Assembly: GCF_018614135.1 (NCBI RefSeq)
Contig: NZ_JAGGOW010000032.1
Span: 78,963 to 142,962 of the forward strand
Direction: 5' to 3'
Origin: Streptomyces sp. ISL-66
Lineage (GTDB): Bacteria; Actinomycetota; Actinomycetes; Streptomycetales; Streptomycetaceae
DNA: 64,000 nt
Under the pieces are notes generated by a model. It was not told where the DNA came from and did not search any database. It worked only from the letters and a program-made list of their open reading frames with translations. The position numbers and the translations under genes are program-made. The stretch's first letter is position 1. Each line of letters starts with the position of its first letter. Positions 18,418-28,366 of this stretch are shown one piece after another.

Positions 18418-19131
18418 TTACCGCACGGGCTCCCGCTCCGGCTCCGGCTTCCGTGCCCGCTCCCGCTCCTGTTCCTGCTGCGTGTAGGCCAGCGCCTTGT
18501 CCCGCGCCTTCGGCTCCAGGGCGTCCCCCGCGGCCAGGGTGCGCGGCAGCAGCTCCCGCTCGGTGGTGACGGCGCGGAACCAGAACCGCACCGTCACCTC
18601 GTGGTCCGGGCGGTGCACCACCTCGATGGTGTCGCCGGGGGAGACGGACCCCTCCTCGATCACCCGCAGGTACGCGCCCGGCCGGGCCTCCCGGGTGAAC
18701 CGCTTGACCCAGGCCTTCTCGCCGAGCGCGCCCTGGAAGGTCCGGCACGGGATGCGGGCCGAGGCCACTTCCACGACCAGGTCCGGTCCGATCCGCCAGC
18801 GCTCGCCGAGCAGCGCGCCGTTCACGTCCAGGCCGGAGGTGGTGAAGTTCTCGGCGAAGGCCCCGCCGGGCAGCTCGCGATTCAGCTCGCGCGCCCACCA
18901 GTCGAGGTCCTCGCGGGCGTACGCGTACACGGCCTGGTGGTAGCCGCCGTGATGGCGCCGGTCGCAGACGTCGTCGCCGTCGAGCCCGCTCGCCGCGAGC
19001 CCCTTGGGGCCCGGCGCGAAGACCCGTACGGGACCGGGGGCGGGCAGCTTGCCGTGGCCGGTCAGCCCGCCCTCCCCGTCGGTGTAATCGACGGCCGTCG
19101 CGCGGCCGAGGTTCACGGAGATCAGATGCAT
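18418..19131 (-). CDS. MOSC-domain protein
   Basis: The 237-residue protein is a YiiM-type MOSC protein. It has the opening ISVNLGRA, GLDGDDVCDRRHHGGYHQAVYAYAREDLDWWA, GGAFAENFTTSGLDVN, and IPCRTFQGAL with the cysteine expected to hold sulfur or metal cofactor. MOSC proteins bind molybdenum cofactor or act as sulfur carriers. YiiM-type members reduce N-hydroxylated compounds, but the substrate here is unknown. The last ~30 residues are a Glu/Arg-rich charged tail. It is divergent from the LysR-type gene with 79 bases between them, a classical arrangement for regulator and target. Confidence 0.88.
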   Translation of the reverse strand: MHLISVNLGRATAVDYTDGEGGLTGHGKLPAPGPVRVFAPGPKGLAASGLDGDDVCDRRHHGGYHQAVYAYAREDLDWWARELNRELPGGAFAENFTTSGLDVNGALLGERWRIGPDLVVEVASARIPCRTFQGALGEKAWVKRFTREARPGAYLRVIEEGSVSPGDTIEVVHRPDHEVTVRFWFRAVTTERELLPRTLAAGDALEPKARDKALAYTQQEQERERARKPEPEREPVR

Positions 19132-19210
19132 GCGGTCACGCTAACCGAATGGCCTCAAAGTGACTCAGGATTATTCGCGAGGTCGTCAAAGTAGGCCTTA
19201 TGCTCGAGGG

Positions 19211-20110
19211 GTGATCGAGGCACGTCATCTCCGAGTTCTGCGCGCTGTCGCCGGAACCGGATCCTTCTCCGCCGCCGCCCGCGAGCTCGGGTGCACCCAG
19301 CCGGCCGTCTCCCAGCAGATGAAGGCGCTGGAACAGTCCGCCGGCACCCCGCTGCTGATCCGCACCGGCCGCGAGATGCGGCTCACGCAGGCGGGTGGGG
19401 CGCTGGTCCGGCACGCCGCCGGGATCCTCGCCGGGCTGACCGCCGCCGAGGAGGAGGTCGCGGCCATCGCCGGGCTGCGCGCGGGCCGGGTCCGGCTCGT
19501 CTCCTTCCCGAGCGGGAGCTCCACGCTGGTCCCCACCGCGCTGGCGGCGATGCGCGCCGCGCACCCGGGCACCCGGATCTCGCTGGTCGAGGCCGAGCCG
19601 CCGCGGTCGGTGGAGATGCTGCGCGAGGGTGACTGCGATCTGGCGCTGGCCTTCCGCTACGGCGGCGCCGCCGGATCGGCGGGCGAGTGGGAGGACCTCG
19701 TGGTCCGGCCGCTGCTGACCGACCGGCTCGTCGGACTGGTCCCCGACGGGCACCGGCTGGCCGGCGCCGGGCGGGTGGGCATGGCGGAGCTGGCGGACGA
19801 GCCGTGGATCGCGGGCTGCCCGCGCTGCCGCCGCCATCTGGTCGAGGTGTGCGAGGGCGTCGGCTTCACCCCGCGCATCGACTTCGCCACCGACGACTAC
19901 CCGGCCGTGGTCGGCCTGGTCGGGGCCGGGCTCGGGGTCGCGGTGCTGCCGGAGCTCGCGGTGGAGTCCGTACGGGCCAAGGGCGTGAGCACCCTCATCG
20001 TGGAACCGGCCGTCGAGCGGGAGGTCGTGGCGCTGACCCTGCCCGACCTGGCCCGGGTCCCGGCGGTCGCGGCGACCCTGACCGAGCTGGAGCGCGCGGC
20101 GCAGCGTTGA
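19211..20110 (+). CDS. LysR-type transcriptional regulator
   Basis: The 299-residue regulator has an N-terminal winged helix-turn-helix (IEARHLRVLRAVAGTGSFSAAARELGCTQPAVSQQMKALEQ, residues 1-45). A linker helix and a two-lobed effector domain follow (about 90-295, with VGLVGAGLGVAVLPELAVES). The GTG at 19211 follows GAGG and gives the family-standard N-terminus. An upstream ATG at 19160 would add 17 unrelated residues. It is divergent from the MOSC gene, so it may control that gene and itself. The effector is unknown. A PRCRRHLVEVC segment in the ligand domain is slightly Cys-rich. Confidence 0.9.
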   Translation: MIEARHLRVLRAVAGTGSFSAAARELGCTQPAVSQQMKALEQSAGTPLLIRTGREMRLTQAGGALVRHAAGILAGLTAAEEEVAAIAGLRAGRVRLVSFPSGSSTLVPTALAAMRAAHPGTRISLVEAEPPRSVEMLREGDCDLALAFRYGGAAGSAGEWEDLVVRPLLTDRLVGLVPDGHRLAGAGRVGMAELADEPWIAGCPRCRRHLVEVCEGVGFTPRIDFATDDYPAVVGLVGAGLGVAVLPELAVESVRAKGVSTLIVEPAVEREVVALTLPDLARVPAVAATLTELERAAQR

Positions 20111-20115
20111 GTCAT

Positions 20116-20220
20116 GGCGCGTTGGGCCGCGTCGCGCGGAGATAAGCCGCGGCGCGTTGGGCCGCGGCGCGTGGAGGTAGGCGACGGCGCGTCGGGCCGC
20201 GGCGCGCGAAGCCGGCGGCG
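20116..20220. repeat. Three tandem copies of a 35-bp GC-rich unit
   Basis: Units at 20116-20150, 20151-20185 and 20186-20220 share GGCGCGTYGGGCCGCGKCGCG at their left end and diverge at the right end. They begin directly after the LysR gene stop. There are no spacers, so this is not a CRISPR. The rest of 20221-20334 is GC-rich without a gene. Confidence 0.85.
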
Positions 20221-20334
20221 TCGCGCGGGGCCGGGCGGGTGGCCGGATCGGCCGCCACGCGAAAGAACCGTACGGCGGTACGGCCACTCGGGTGGCGGCC
20301 CGTCCGGTGACGGCGCCCCCGTGGGCGCCGGGAT

Positions 20335-20372
20335 GGCGAGGGGAAACGTTCCTTCGGACGTTTCCCCTCGCC
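20335..20372. terminator. Terminator between LysR gene and whiD
   Basis: A perfect 15-bp stem (GGCGAGGGGAAACGT and its complement at 20358-20372) closes an 8-base loop. It starts 6 bases beyond the whiD stop on the minus strand and can also stop plus-strand transcripts from the LysR side. Confidence 0.85.
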
Positions 20373-20377
20373 CTTGC

Positions 20378-20704
20378 TCAGTGCGGAGCGACCGGTCCGA
20401 TCACGGTCGCGGCGGGGATCAGGCGATGGCGGGCGCGGCCCATCAGTTCTTCGCGTTCGTCTTCGGTGAGGCCGCCCCACACCCCGTAGGGCTCGCGGAC
20501 GGCGAGGGCGTGCGCGGCGCATTCCGCGCGCACCGGGCAGCGCATGCAGACCTCTTTAGCCGAGGCCTCGCGCGCGCTCCTGGCCGCGCCCCGCTCGCCT
20601 TCCGGGTGGAAGAAGAGGGAGCTGTCGACCCCGCGGCAGGCAGCCAGCAGCTGCCAGTCCCAGAGGTCGGCGTTCGGTCCGGGGAGGCGGGAGAAATCTG
20701 CCAT
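20378..20704 (-). CDS. whiD: WhiD, WhiB-family iron-sulfur sporulation regulator
   Basis: The 108-residue protein has the four Wbl cysteines (Cys23, Cys53, Cys56, Cys62; C-x29-C-x2-C-x5-C) that hold a [4Fe-4S] cluster. The GVWGG turn is at residues 74-78, followed by a basic tail. The opening MADFSRLPGPNADLWDWQL is that of WhiD/WhiB3 rather than WhiB or WblE, as I recall them. WhiD is needed for late spore maturation and is expected to bind region 4 of the principal sigma factor. The ATG at 20704 has AGAGGA seven bases upstream. An in-frame ATG at 20755 would add 17 residues not seen in the family. It is divergent from bldM. Confidence 0.92.
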   Translation of the reverse strand: MADFSRLPGPNADLWDWQLLAACRGVDSSLFFHPEGERGAARSAREASAKEVCMRCPVRAECAAHALAVREPYGVWGGLTEDEREELMGRARHRLIPAATVIGPVAPH

Positions 20705-20757
20705 TGGTAGTCCTCTTGGTGCCGGTACTGAGGCGGATACGGTCCATGTCTCCACAC

Positions 20758-20772
20758 CTACTGTCGTAGTAG
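20758..20772. promoter_or_regulatory. Inverted repeat CTACT-N5-AGTAG upstream of whiD
   Basis: A short dyad lies 54-68 bases upstream of the whiD start in the most AT-rich part of the whiD-bldM spacer. It could be a regulator site for whiD. Short length makes chance possible. Confidence 0.3.
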
Positions 20773-20929
20773 ATGTAAATATGACTCATTGGGAATCTAG
20801 CCTCAGACATGCGCCAAACGGAAGGAAAGCCGCCAAATAGGGCATAACGCCAGATGGAGGACACGCCGTGAGTGGTGCCCGCGTTGTGTTCGCTTCCTCA
20901 CGTAGAGTGCCGAAGGTGTCCGTCCGACC

Positions 20930-20957
20930 CGTAACTCTTTCGAGTGACCATCGTTGA
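20930..20957 (+). promoter_or_regulatory. bldM promoter resembling the sigma-BldN type
   Basis: CGTAAC (20930-20935) and CGTTGA (20952-20957) are separated by 16 bases, about 126 bases before the bldM ATG. bldM is known to be transcribed by the ECF factor sigma-BldN, and these hexamers match what I remember of bldMp1. The remainder of the 379-base whiD-bldM spacer (20705-21083) contains AGTGA/TCAC-like motifs that could be BldD sites, but I cannot establish them. Confidence 0.6.
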
Positions 20958-21083
20958 GAGTGCGAAGGCGGTTGAACCAATAAGTTCTCGGACAGGTGTC
21001 CGGGAGCATCGACCGCACAGGTGACGATACGTACCAGCCTGGAGGCTCAAGGTGACGCGCATCAGCAGCTGCGGAGGGCGGTC

Positions 21084-21695
21084 ATGACATCCGTCCTCGT
21101 CTGCGACGACTCCCCGCTTGCCCGAGAGGCGCTCCGTCGCGCGGTTGCCACCGTGCCCGGCGTCGAGCGTGTGACGACGGCTGCCAACGGCGAGGAAGTC
21201 CTCCGCCGCTGGGGTGCCGACCGTTCCGATCTGATTCTGATGGACGTGCGGATGCCCGGGCTCGGCGGTGTGGAGACGGTTCGCCGACTGCTCTCGGCCG
21301 ACCCCGGCGCCCGCATCATCATGCTGACGGTCGCCGAGGATCTGGACGGCGTGGCCCTCGCGGTCGCCGCCGGTGCCCGGGGCTATCTGCACAAGGACGC
21401 CTCGCGCGCCGAACTGCGGGCCACGGTGACCCAGGCCCTGGCCGACCCGACCTGGAGGCTGGCCCCGCGCCGGCTCCGCTCGGCCGAGATGGGCGCCGCG
21501 CCCACGCTCACCGCGCGCGAGATCCAGGTGCTGGAGGGCATGAGCCACGGCCGGTCCAACGCGGAGATCGGGCGCGAGCTCTTCCTCTCCGAGGACACGG
21601 TCAAGACGCACGCCCGCCGTCTGTTCAAGAAGCTGGGAGCCTCGGACCGGGCGCACGCCGTTGCGCTCGGCTTCCGCTGGGGCCTGGTCCGCTGA
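21084..21695 (+). CDS. bldM: BldM, orphan response regulator of development
   Basis: The 203-residue NarL/FixJ-type protein has a receiver (residues 1-118; acidic pair Asp8-Asp9, Asp54 in LILMDVRMPG, Lys104). A LuxR-type helix-turn-helix follows (LTAREIQVLEGMSHGRSNAEIGRELFLSEDTVKTHARRLFKKLGASDR, about 140-190). The ATG at 21084 with GGAGGG upstream gives the usual 203 residues. A GTG-type start at 21021 would add 21. No kinase gene is adjacent. BldM is known to act as homodimer or with WhiI to switch on aerial growth and sporulation genes. Its neighbours whiD and the ShbA-like sigma gene make this a developmental-transcription cluster. Confidence 0.94.
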   Translation: MTSVLVCDDSPLAREALRRAVATVPGVERVTTAANGEEVLRRWGADRSDLILMDVRMPGLGGVETVRRLLSADPGARIIMLTVAEDLDGVALAVAAGARGYLHKDASRAELRATVTQALADPTWRLAPRRLRSAEMGAAPTLTAREIQVLEGMSHGRSNAEIGRELFLSEDTVKTHARRLFKKLGASDRAHAVALGFRWGLVR

Positions 21696-21924
21696 CCGCA
21701 CGACCGCACGACCGCCGGCCCTCACCGGCCGGCGGCGCCGCGGCCGGGCCGCCGACACCGCGTCGGCCGCTTCGTCGAACCTCGGTGCGAACCGGGGGAT
21801 TGGCGGGGCACAATCCGGGGGACGTGTCGCTTCGTGCGCGATGCCGCATGCTTGAGGGTGTGGCGCATCCTTGGAGATGACGCCGCGGCAACGATTCGGC
21901 CGAGCGGGAGGGGAGGGCCAGAGC

Positions 21925-22656
21925 ATGAGTTCCGGTGCACCCACCCCTCATAACGCTTCGACGCACAACACGGACCGCGGTGCCGCGAACACTCCGGCGC
22001 CAAGGCACCATGGATTGATGCGCGACGACGAGGCCCAGGGGTCCCCCGCGGCCACAGGACCCACCCGCCCCGCCGGCGCCGCCCGGGGCGGCGGTGACGG
22101 GACCGCCAGCACGCTCGTGCGCCGCGCGGTCGAGGGCGACGAGCAGGCCACGCACGACCTGCTGGCCTTCGTGCACCCCCTCGCCATCCGCTACTGCCGC
22201 ACCCGGCTCTCGCGACTGCCCGGTGATGCCCGTCACTTCGTCGAGGACCTGGCGCAGGAAGTCTGCGTCGCCGTCCTGATGGCCCTGCCGCGCTACCGCG
22301 ACACCGGGCGCCCCTTCGAGGCCTTCGTCTTCGCCATCGCCGCGCACAAGGTCGCCGACCTGCAGCGGGCCGCCATGCGGCACCCGGGCAGCACGGCCGT
22401 GCCCTCCGACGAGATGCCCGAGCGGCCCGACGACTCGCTGGGTCCGGAGGAGCGCGCGCTCCTCAGCAGTGACGCGGCCTGGGCCAAGAAGCTGCTGGCC
22501 AACCTTCCGGAGAACCAGCGCGAGCTCCTCGTACTGCGCGTCGCCGTCGGGCTGACCGCCGAGGAGACCGGGCAGATGCTCGGAATGTCCCCCGGAGCGG
22601 TACGCGTGGCACAGCACCGGGCGCTCAGCCGGCTCCGCGCGCTCGCCGAGCAGTAG
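21925..22656 (+). CDS. shbA: ECF sigma factor, ShbA/SigD-like
   Basis: The 243-residue protein has a disordered N-terminus (about 1-65). Sigma region 2 ([32 protein letters not shown], then [43 protein letters not shown]) and region 4 ([47 protein letters not shown]) follow. No anti-sigma gene is adjacent. The position between bldM and guaB matches ShbA of Streptomyces, which drives hrdB transcription, and SigD of M. tuberculosis. The symbol is assigned on that synteny and on similarity from memory. ATGs at 21871, 21925 and 22018 are all in frame, and 21925 has the best ribosome site (GGAGGG). Confidence 0.82.
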   Translation: MSSGAPTPHNASTHNTDRGAANTPAPRHHGLMRDDEAQGSPAATGPTRPAGAARGGGDGTASTLVRRAVEGDEQATHDLLAFVHPLAIRYCRTRLSRLPGDARHFVEDLAQEVCVAVLMALPRYRDTGRPFEAFVFAIAAHKVADLQRAAMRHPGSTAVPSDEMPERPDDSLGPEERALLSSDAAWAKKLLANLPENQRELLVLRVAVGLTAEETGQMLGMSPGAVRVAQHRALSRLRALAEQ

Positions 22657-22717
22657 GCCGGAGTGGGTGAATCGGCCGGGGATGTTCCGTCCCGGTTCGC
22701 CGGGTCTGTCCTCGTAG

Positions 22718-24325
<1,608 letters not shown>

Positions 24326-24333
24326 ACGAGCAG

Positions 24334-24373
24334 CGTCGAAGGGGCGGACCCGGCCGGGTCCGCCCCTTCGACG
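24334..24373. terminator. Terminator between guaB and guaB3
   Basis: A perfect 40-base palindrome (CGTCGAAGGGGCGGACCCGG and its complement) begins 9 bases after the guaB stop. It should fold into a long GC-rich hairpin in RNA, making guaB and guaB3 separate units unless read-through occurs. Confidence 0.85.
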
Positions 24374-24489
24374 TGCCCGCCGCGGGCCGGCCCGGCCCGG
24401 CGCGCGCGTCCGTACAGCGGTCACCGGAACGCATGTCCCCGCGGTTCGGGGATACTGGACGGGCAGACCCAGAGGAAAGGCCACCACAC

Positions 24490-25614
24490 GTGACTGAGAT
24501 CGAGATCGGGCGCGGCAAGCGCGGCCGTAGGGCGTACGCGTTCGATGACATCGCCATCGTCCCCAGCCGCCGCACCCGGGACCCGAAGGAGGTCTCGATC
24601 GCCTGGCAGATCGACGCCTACCGCTTCGAGCTCCCGTTCCTGGCTGCTCCCATGGACTCGGTCGTCTCCCCGCAGACCGCCATCCGCATGGGCGAGCTCG
24701 GCGGCCTCGGCGTGCTGAACCTCGAAGGCCTGTGGACCCGGTACGAGGACCCGCAGCCGCTGCTCGACGAGATCGCCGAGCTCGACGAGGCCTCCGCGAC
24801 CCGCCGGCTCCAGGAGATCTACGCGGCCCCGATCCAGGCGGACCTGATCCGTCAGCGGATCAAGGAGGTGCGCGACTCCGGTGTCGTCACCGCCGCCGCG
24901 CTCTCCCCGCAGCGCACGGCCGAGTTCTCCAAGGTCGTCGTCGACGCGGGCGTGGACATCTTCGTGATCCGCGGCACCACGGTCTCGGCGGAGCACGTCT
25001 CCGGCGCCGCCGAGCCGCTGAACCTCAAGCAGTTCATCTACGAGCTCGACGTCCCGGTCATCGTGGGCGGCTGCGCCACCTACACCGCGGCCCTGCACCT
25101 GATGCGCACCGGCGCCGCCGGTGTCCTGGTCGGCTTCGGCGGCGGCGCCGCGCACACCACGCGCAACGTGCTCGGCATCCAGGTCCCGATGGCCACCGCC
25201 GTCGCGGACGTGGCCGCGGCCCGCCGCGACTACATGGACGAGTCCGGCGGCCGCTACGTGCACGTCATCGCCGACGGCGGCGTGGGCTGGTCCGGTGACA
25301 TCCCGAAGGCCGTCGCCTGCGGCGCCGACGCCGTGATGATCGGCTCCCCGCTGGCCCGTGCCGAGGACGCGCCCGGCAAGGGCAACCACTGGGGCATGGA
25401 GGCCGTCCACGAGGACGTGCCGCGCGGCAAGAAGGTCGACCTCGGCACGGTCGGCACCACCGAGGAGATCCTCACCGGCCCGTCGCACAGCCCGGACGGA
25501 TCGATGAACCTCTTCGGCGCGCTGCGCCGCTCGATGGCCACCACCGGCTACAGCGAGCTCAAGGAGTTCCAGCGGGTCGAGGTCACGGTCGCGGACTCCC
25601 AGCACCACCGCTGA
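24490..25614 (+). CDS. guaB3: GuaB3 family IMP dehydrogenase-related protein
   Basis: The 374-residue TIM-barrel protein belongs to the CBS-less GuaB3 group. It opens EIGRGKRGRRAYAFDDIAIVPSRRTRDPKEVSIAWQID and has LPFLAAPMDSVVSP, HVIADGGVGWSGDIPKAVACGADAVMIGSPLARAEDAPG and a conserved NLFGALRRSMATTGYSELKEFQRVEV end. The loop equivalent to the IMPDH catalytic loop reads GFGGGAAHTTRNVLGIQVPMA (about residues 213-233). Ala-His stands where GuaB has Ile-Cys, so standard thioimidate chemistry is not expected. The GTG at 24490 has AGAGGAAAGG upstream. Function in purine metabolism is plausible from location but unproven. Confidence 0.9.
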   Translation: MTEIEIGRGKRGRRAYAFDDIAIVPSRRTRDPKEVSIAWQIDAYRFELPFLAAPMDSVVSPQTAIRMGELGGLGVLNLEGLWTRYEDPQPLLDEIAELDEASATRRLQEIYAAPIQADLIRQRIKEVRDSGVVTAAALSPQRTAEFSKVVVDAGVDIFVIRGTTVSAEHVSGAAEPLNLKQFIYELDVPVIVGGCATYTAALHLMRTGAAGVLVGFGGGAAHTTRNVLGIQVPMATAVADVAAARRDYMDESGGRYVHVIADGGVGWSGDIPKAVACGADAVMIGSPLARAEDAPGKGNHWGMEAVHEDVPRGKKVDLGTVGTTEEILTGPSHSPDGSMNLFGALRRSMATTGYSELKEFQRVEVTVADSQHHR

Positions 25615-25637
25615 CCGCACTCGCGTACGCATGCCGC

Positions 25638-25669
25638 AGGGCCGGCGCCCCGCACGGGGCGCCGGCCCT
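25638..25669. terminator. Bidirectional terminator after guaB3
   Basis: A perfect 15-bp stem (AGGGCCGGCGCCCCG with its complement) has a two-base CA centre. It lies between the converging guaB3 and M16 peptidase genes, 24 and 46 bases from their respective stops. Confidence 0.8.
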
Positions 25670-25714
25670 CCGGCATGTCCGGCCGGGGTCGGGGCCGTGG
25701 CCGGGTCGCGCCGG

Positions 25715-27465
25715 TCAGTTCTTGCTCTTCGACCGACGGTTCAAGCAGATGCCCCACGGGATGACGAAGACGCCCGCGACGAGCAGCAGTCTGAACAGGA
25801 ACCACGCGTTGTCATGGGCGATCTGCCCGTGCTCGTCGCCCATGACGTAGCCGAGGGCGAGCGCCGCTGCGCCGATGAGCAGGCCGGGGGCGCCGAGCGC
25901 CCACAGCAGGACGGTGAACCAGAGGTCGGGTTCGGTGGCCGGGGCCCGGGGGGCCCGGGCCGGGGTGGGGCGGGGCGGCCGCGGGATCCGGGACGGTTCG
26001 CGCGACGGCACGGTGATCACCACGGAGGGCGGGACGGCCGCGTCGAGCGGGGCCAAGTCGGCCGGGCCGATCCCGTACAGGGCCGGCTCGATGGTGAGCG
26101 TGAAGCCGTCGTGGCCCACCAGGTGGCGGGCGCCGTCCGGATAGGCCTGGACCAGGGAGCACGCGGCGTAGCGGACGGTGATCCGTCGGTGCTCCGTGAC
26201 CAGGCTGACGGCTTCGTCGCCCACGACCAGGACCGTGCCGGGGTCGGCCAGGGCCGGGTGGCGCCGCCCGGTGGCGGTCTCCGCGGATCCTGTGGGCGCT
26301 GCCGCGAGCTCTGACGCGAGGTCCGTCGTGAGCTCCGCCGTGAGCTCCGACGCCCGGTCCGCGCTCCGGCCGGGGAGCTGGAGCAGGGCGCCGGCCCACA
26401 CGGCGTGCGCGACCTCGCGCAGGGATTCGACGCTGACCGCCTCGATCTCGGCCCGCTCCTCGGCGACGGTGGGGCTCCGGTGACCCAGCAGCAGGTCCAC
26501 GGCGTGCCCGGGGAGCCGGTCGGCGGCGAGCCCGGGGGCGTCGAGGCGGGCGAGCGCGCGGGCCCGTACGGATTCCAGGTCGGACGGGTCGATCCGGCCG
26601 GCCCGCAGCTTCGCGAGGGCGCCGACGAATGCGCCGGCCATCGCCTCCTGCTTCTCGGGCAGCGCGTCGGCGTGGGCGACGAGGGTCGCGGAGGCGGCGT
26701 CGCGCGGGACGTACTCGGCGGTGGCCGTGTACGAGTACCCGCTCTTGTGGCGCAGTTCGCGGTAGAGCTCCTTGCCCAGCACCTCGGCGAACAGGCTCGC
26801 CCCGGTGGAGCGGGGCAGTACGGAGGTCAGGACGACGCTGCCGTCCTCGCCCCGGAAGAAGGCGGGGAGGGCGGGCAGGGCGGCTGTGGGCTCGGGCGCG
26901 GGATGCCGGGTGCCCGGAGGAAGGGCGAGGTCGAGGCCGTCGGGGACGGCGCCGCCGGTGATGCACAGGACGGCGTTGCCGGTGGTGAACCGGGTCCGGG
27001 CCCAGTCGCGGACCTGCTGCCCGGTGAGCTGGGCGAGTCCGGCTTCGGCGTATTCGGCGAGGCCGTAGGAGCGGGATCCGTAGCGCCACAGGGTGGAGAG
27101 GCGGGCCGGACCGCGGCTGCGGCCGGCGGCTCGGTGCGGAGGATCTCCTTCTCGGTCTCCAGCCGTTCCACGGGCAGGTCGCGCAGGGAGGCGCAGACGC
27201 CGTTGAGGTACGCGACCACCTCGGCGGGGGTCCCGGTCACCTGGAAACCGGTGTGCGCGGGGGCGGTGGCGCCGTCGTGGTGCGGGTCGCCGGGCGGCAC
27301 GTGGCGGTGCAGGGCGAGGTGTTCGACGAGGTGGGTGATGCCGCTGGTGGCGAGGGTCTCGTCGGCGCGGCCGACGCGGAAGAGCAGCCCGGCGGTGACC
27401 GGGCCCGGACCCGGCTGGTGGGCGAGGAGCGTCCGGACGCCGTCGACGGTGGTTTCGGTGATCAT
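25715..27465 (-). pseudogene. M16 family peptidase-like membrane protein, split by a one-base frameshift
   Basis: Translation starts well at ATG 27465 (GAGGAG upstream) and gives the zinc motif GITHLVEHLALH (HxxEH) and the downstream Glu region ERLETEKEILRTE. The frame then goes wrong after about 112 codons, near base 27130. Adding one base there restores a continuous frame reading AAGRSRGPARLSTLWRYGSRSYGLAEYAEAGL and on through KELYRELRHKSGYSYTATAEYVPRD to base 25715. The rejoined product would be about 583 residues, ending in two membrane helices (LWFTVLLWALGAPGLLIGAAALALGYVMG and FRLLLVAGVFVIPWGI) and a basic tail. Either this is a recent inactivating deletion or a sequencing error. The downstream frame shows no decay. 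Confidence 0.85.
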
Positions 27466-27598
27466 CTCGCTCCTCGGGCCCGGCCGCGGCGGCGCGGTGG
27501 GGTGACTCTGCTTGCGGCGCAGGCCGCGGTCGCCGGGAGCCCGGCGCGCCTCGACCGCATGCGGGCGCTGGTCACCGCCGTGCGGACCGCCGCGGACA

Positions 27599-27622
27599 GG
27601 CCGGCCCGGGGGCAGGCCGGCC
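27599..27622. terminator. Hairpin downstream of the membrane protein gene
   Basis: GGCCGGCC occurs twice, separated by eight bases, forming an 8-bp stem about 50 bases after the stop of the gene at 27672-28217 (minus strand). There is no U-tract, so termination is a moderate guess. The rest of 27466-27671 shows no gene. Confidence 0.45.
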
Positions 27623-27671
27623 CCGGAGGGTCCGGGTGCGGCTGCCCGGGGCGGAGGCGAGAGGGGCTGCC

Positions 27672-28217
27672 TCAGTCGCCGATCTTCTTGGCGGAGCCGT
27701 ATCCGGTGAACGCGCCGAGGCCCAGGAAGATGACGGTCTTGAAGTTCGCTTCTTCCTTCCAGATGTCGACCAGGCCGGAGACGCCGACCTTGCTCAGCAC
27801 GTCGCCCACGCTGATCTCGGCCATGTCGGCCATCACGAGCGCGTACATGAACAGCTCGCCGAGGAAGACGGCGGCGACCGAGAGGACCGCGGCGACGATC
27901 GGAAGGACCGGGTTGCGGCCGCCGAGCTTGCCCGCGACGAAGCCGACGAGGGCGCCGACGCCGACCGCCGCGTAGCCGAACTCGCGGTCGATGGCGTTCA
28001 TGATCCCGCCGTACGCCGCGGCCACGGCCAGGGCGGCGACGAGCGCGGCGGCGATGCCGAGGCCCACGTTGCCCGCGCGCGCCTGGACCGGGGCCGGGAG
28101 CAGGAAGTCCGCTCCGGACTGGGCCGGGAAGCCGGCCGGTGCCGCGGCGCCGGCCGCGGGCGCGGCGGACTGGGGCGCGGCGGACTGGGGCGCGGGCGGC
28201 TGGAACTGCTGGCTCAT
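27672..28217 (-). CDS. Membrane protein with Pro/Ala-rich N-terminus
   Basis: The 181-residue protein starts with about 45 residues of Gln/Pro/Ala repeats (SQQFQPPAPQSAAPQSAAPAAG). Three or four hydrophobic helices follow (GNVGLGIAAALVAALAVAAAYGGIM; YAAVGVGALVGFVAGKLGG; PVLPIVAAVLSVAAVFLGELFMYALVM). The C-terminus (VIFLGLGAFTGYGSAKKIGD) is semi-hydrophobic. No enzymatic motif is seen. Similar Pro-rich plus multi-helix proteins are common in Streptomyces without known function. The ATG at 28217 is preceded by GGGGGGA. It has no coupled neighbour. Confidence 0.8.
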   Translation of the reverse strand: MSQQFQPPAPQSAAPQSAAPAAGAAAPAGFPAQSGADFLLPAPVQARAGNVGLGIAAALVAALAVAAAYGGIMNAIDREFGYAAVGVGALVGFVAGKLGGRNPVLPIVAAVLSVAAVFLGELFMYALVMADMAEISVGDVLSKVGVSGLVDIWKEEANFKTVIFLGLGAFTGYGSAKKIGD

Positions 28218-28366
28218 GAAGAAATCCCCCCCAAGGGATGGAGCGCACGGGGAACCACACGTCTGTTCGTGGGACGTATGCGCGAGATAAGTCGACGCAG
28301 GCTAGCAGCAGCCCGTGACATCCGTTGAGGGGATTTCGGCGGACCGTGGGCGGTCCCGTGGGCGGG

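Noticed and set aside
20116..20220. Possible CRISPR array
   Set aside because: Units are directly adjacent without spacers and there are no cas genes.
24490..25614. Second functional IMP dehydrogenase
   Set aside because: It lacks CBS domains and the catalytic cysteine, so it is listed as GuaB3.
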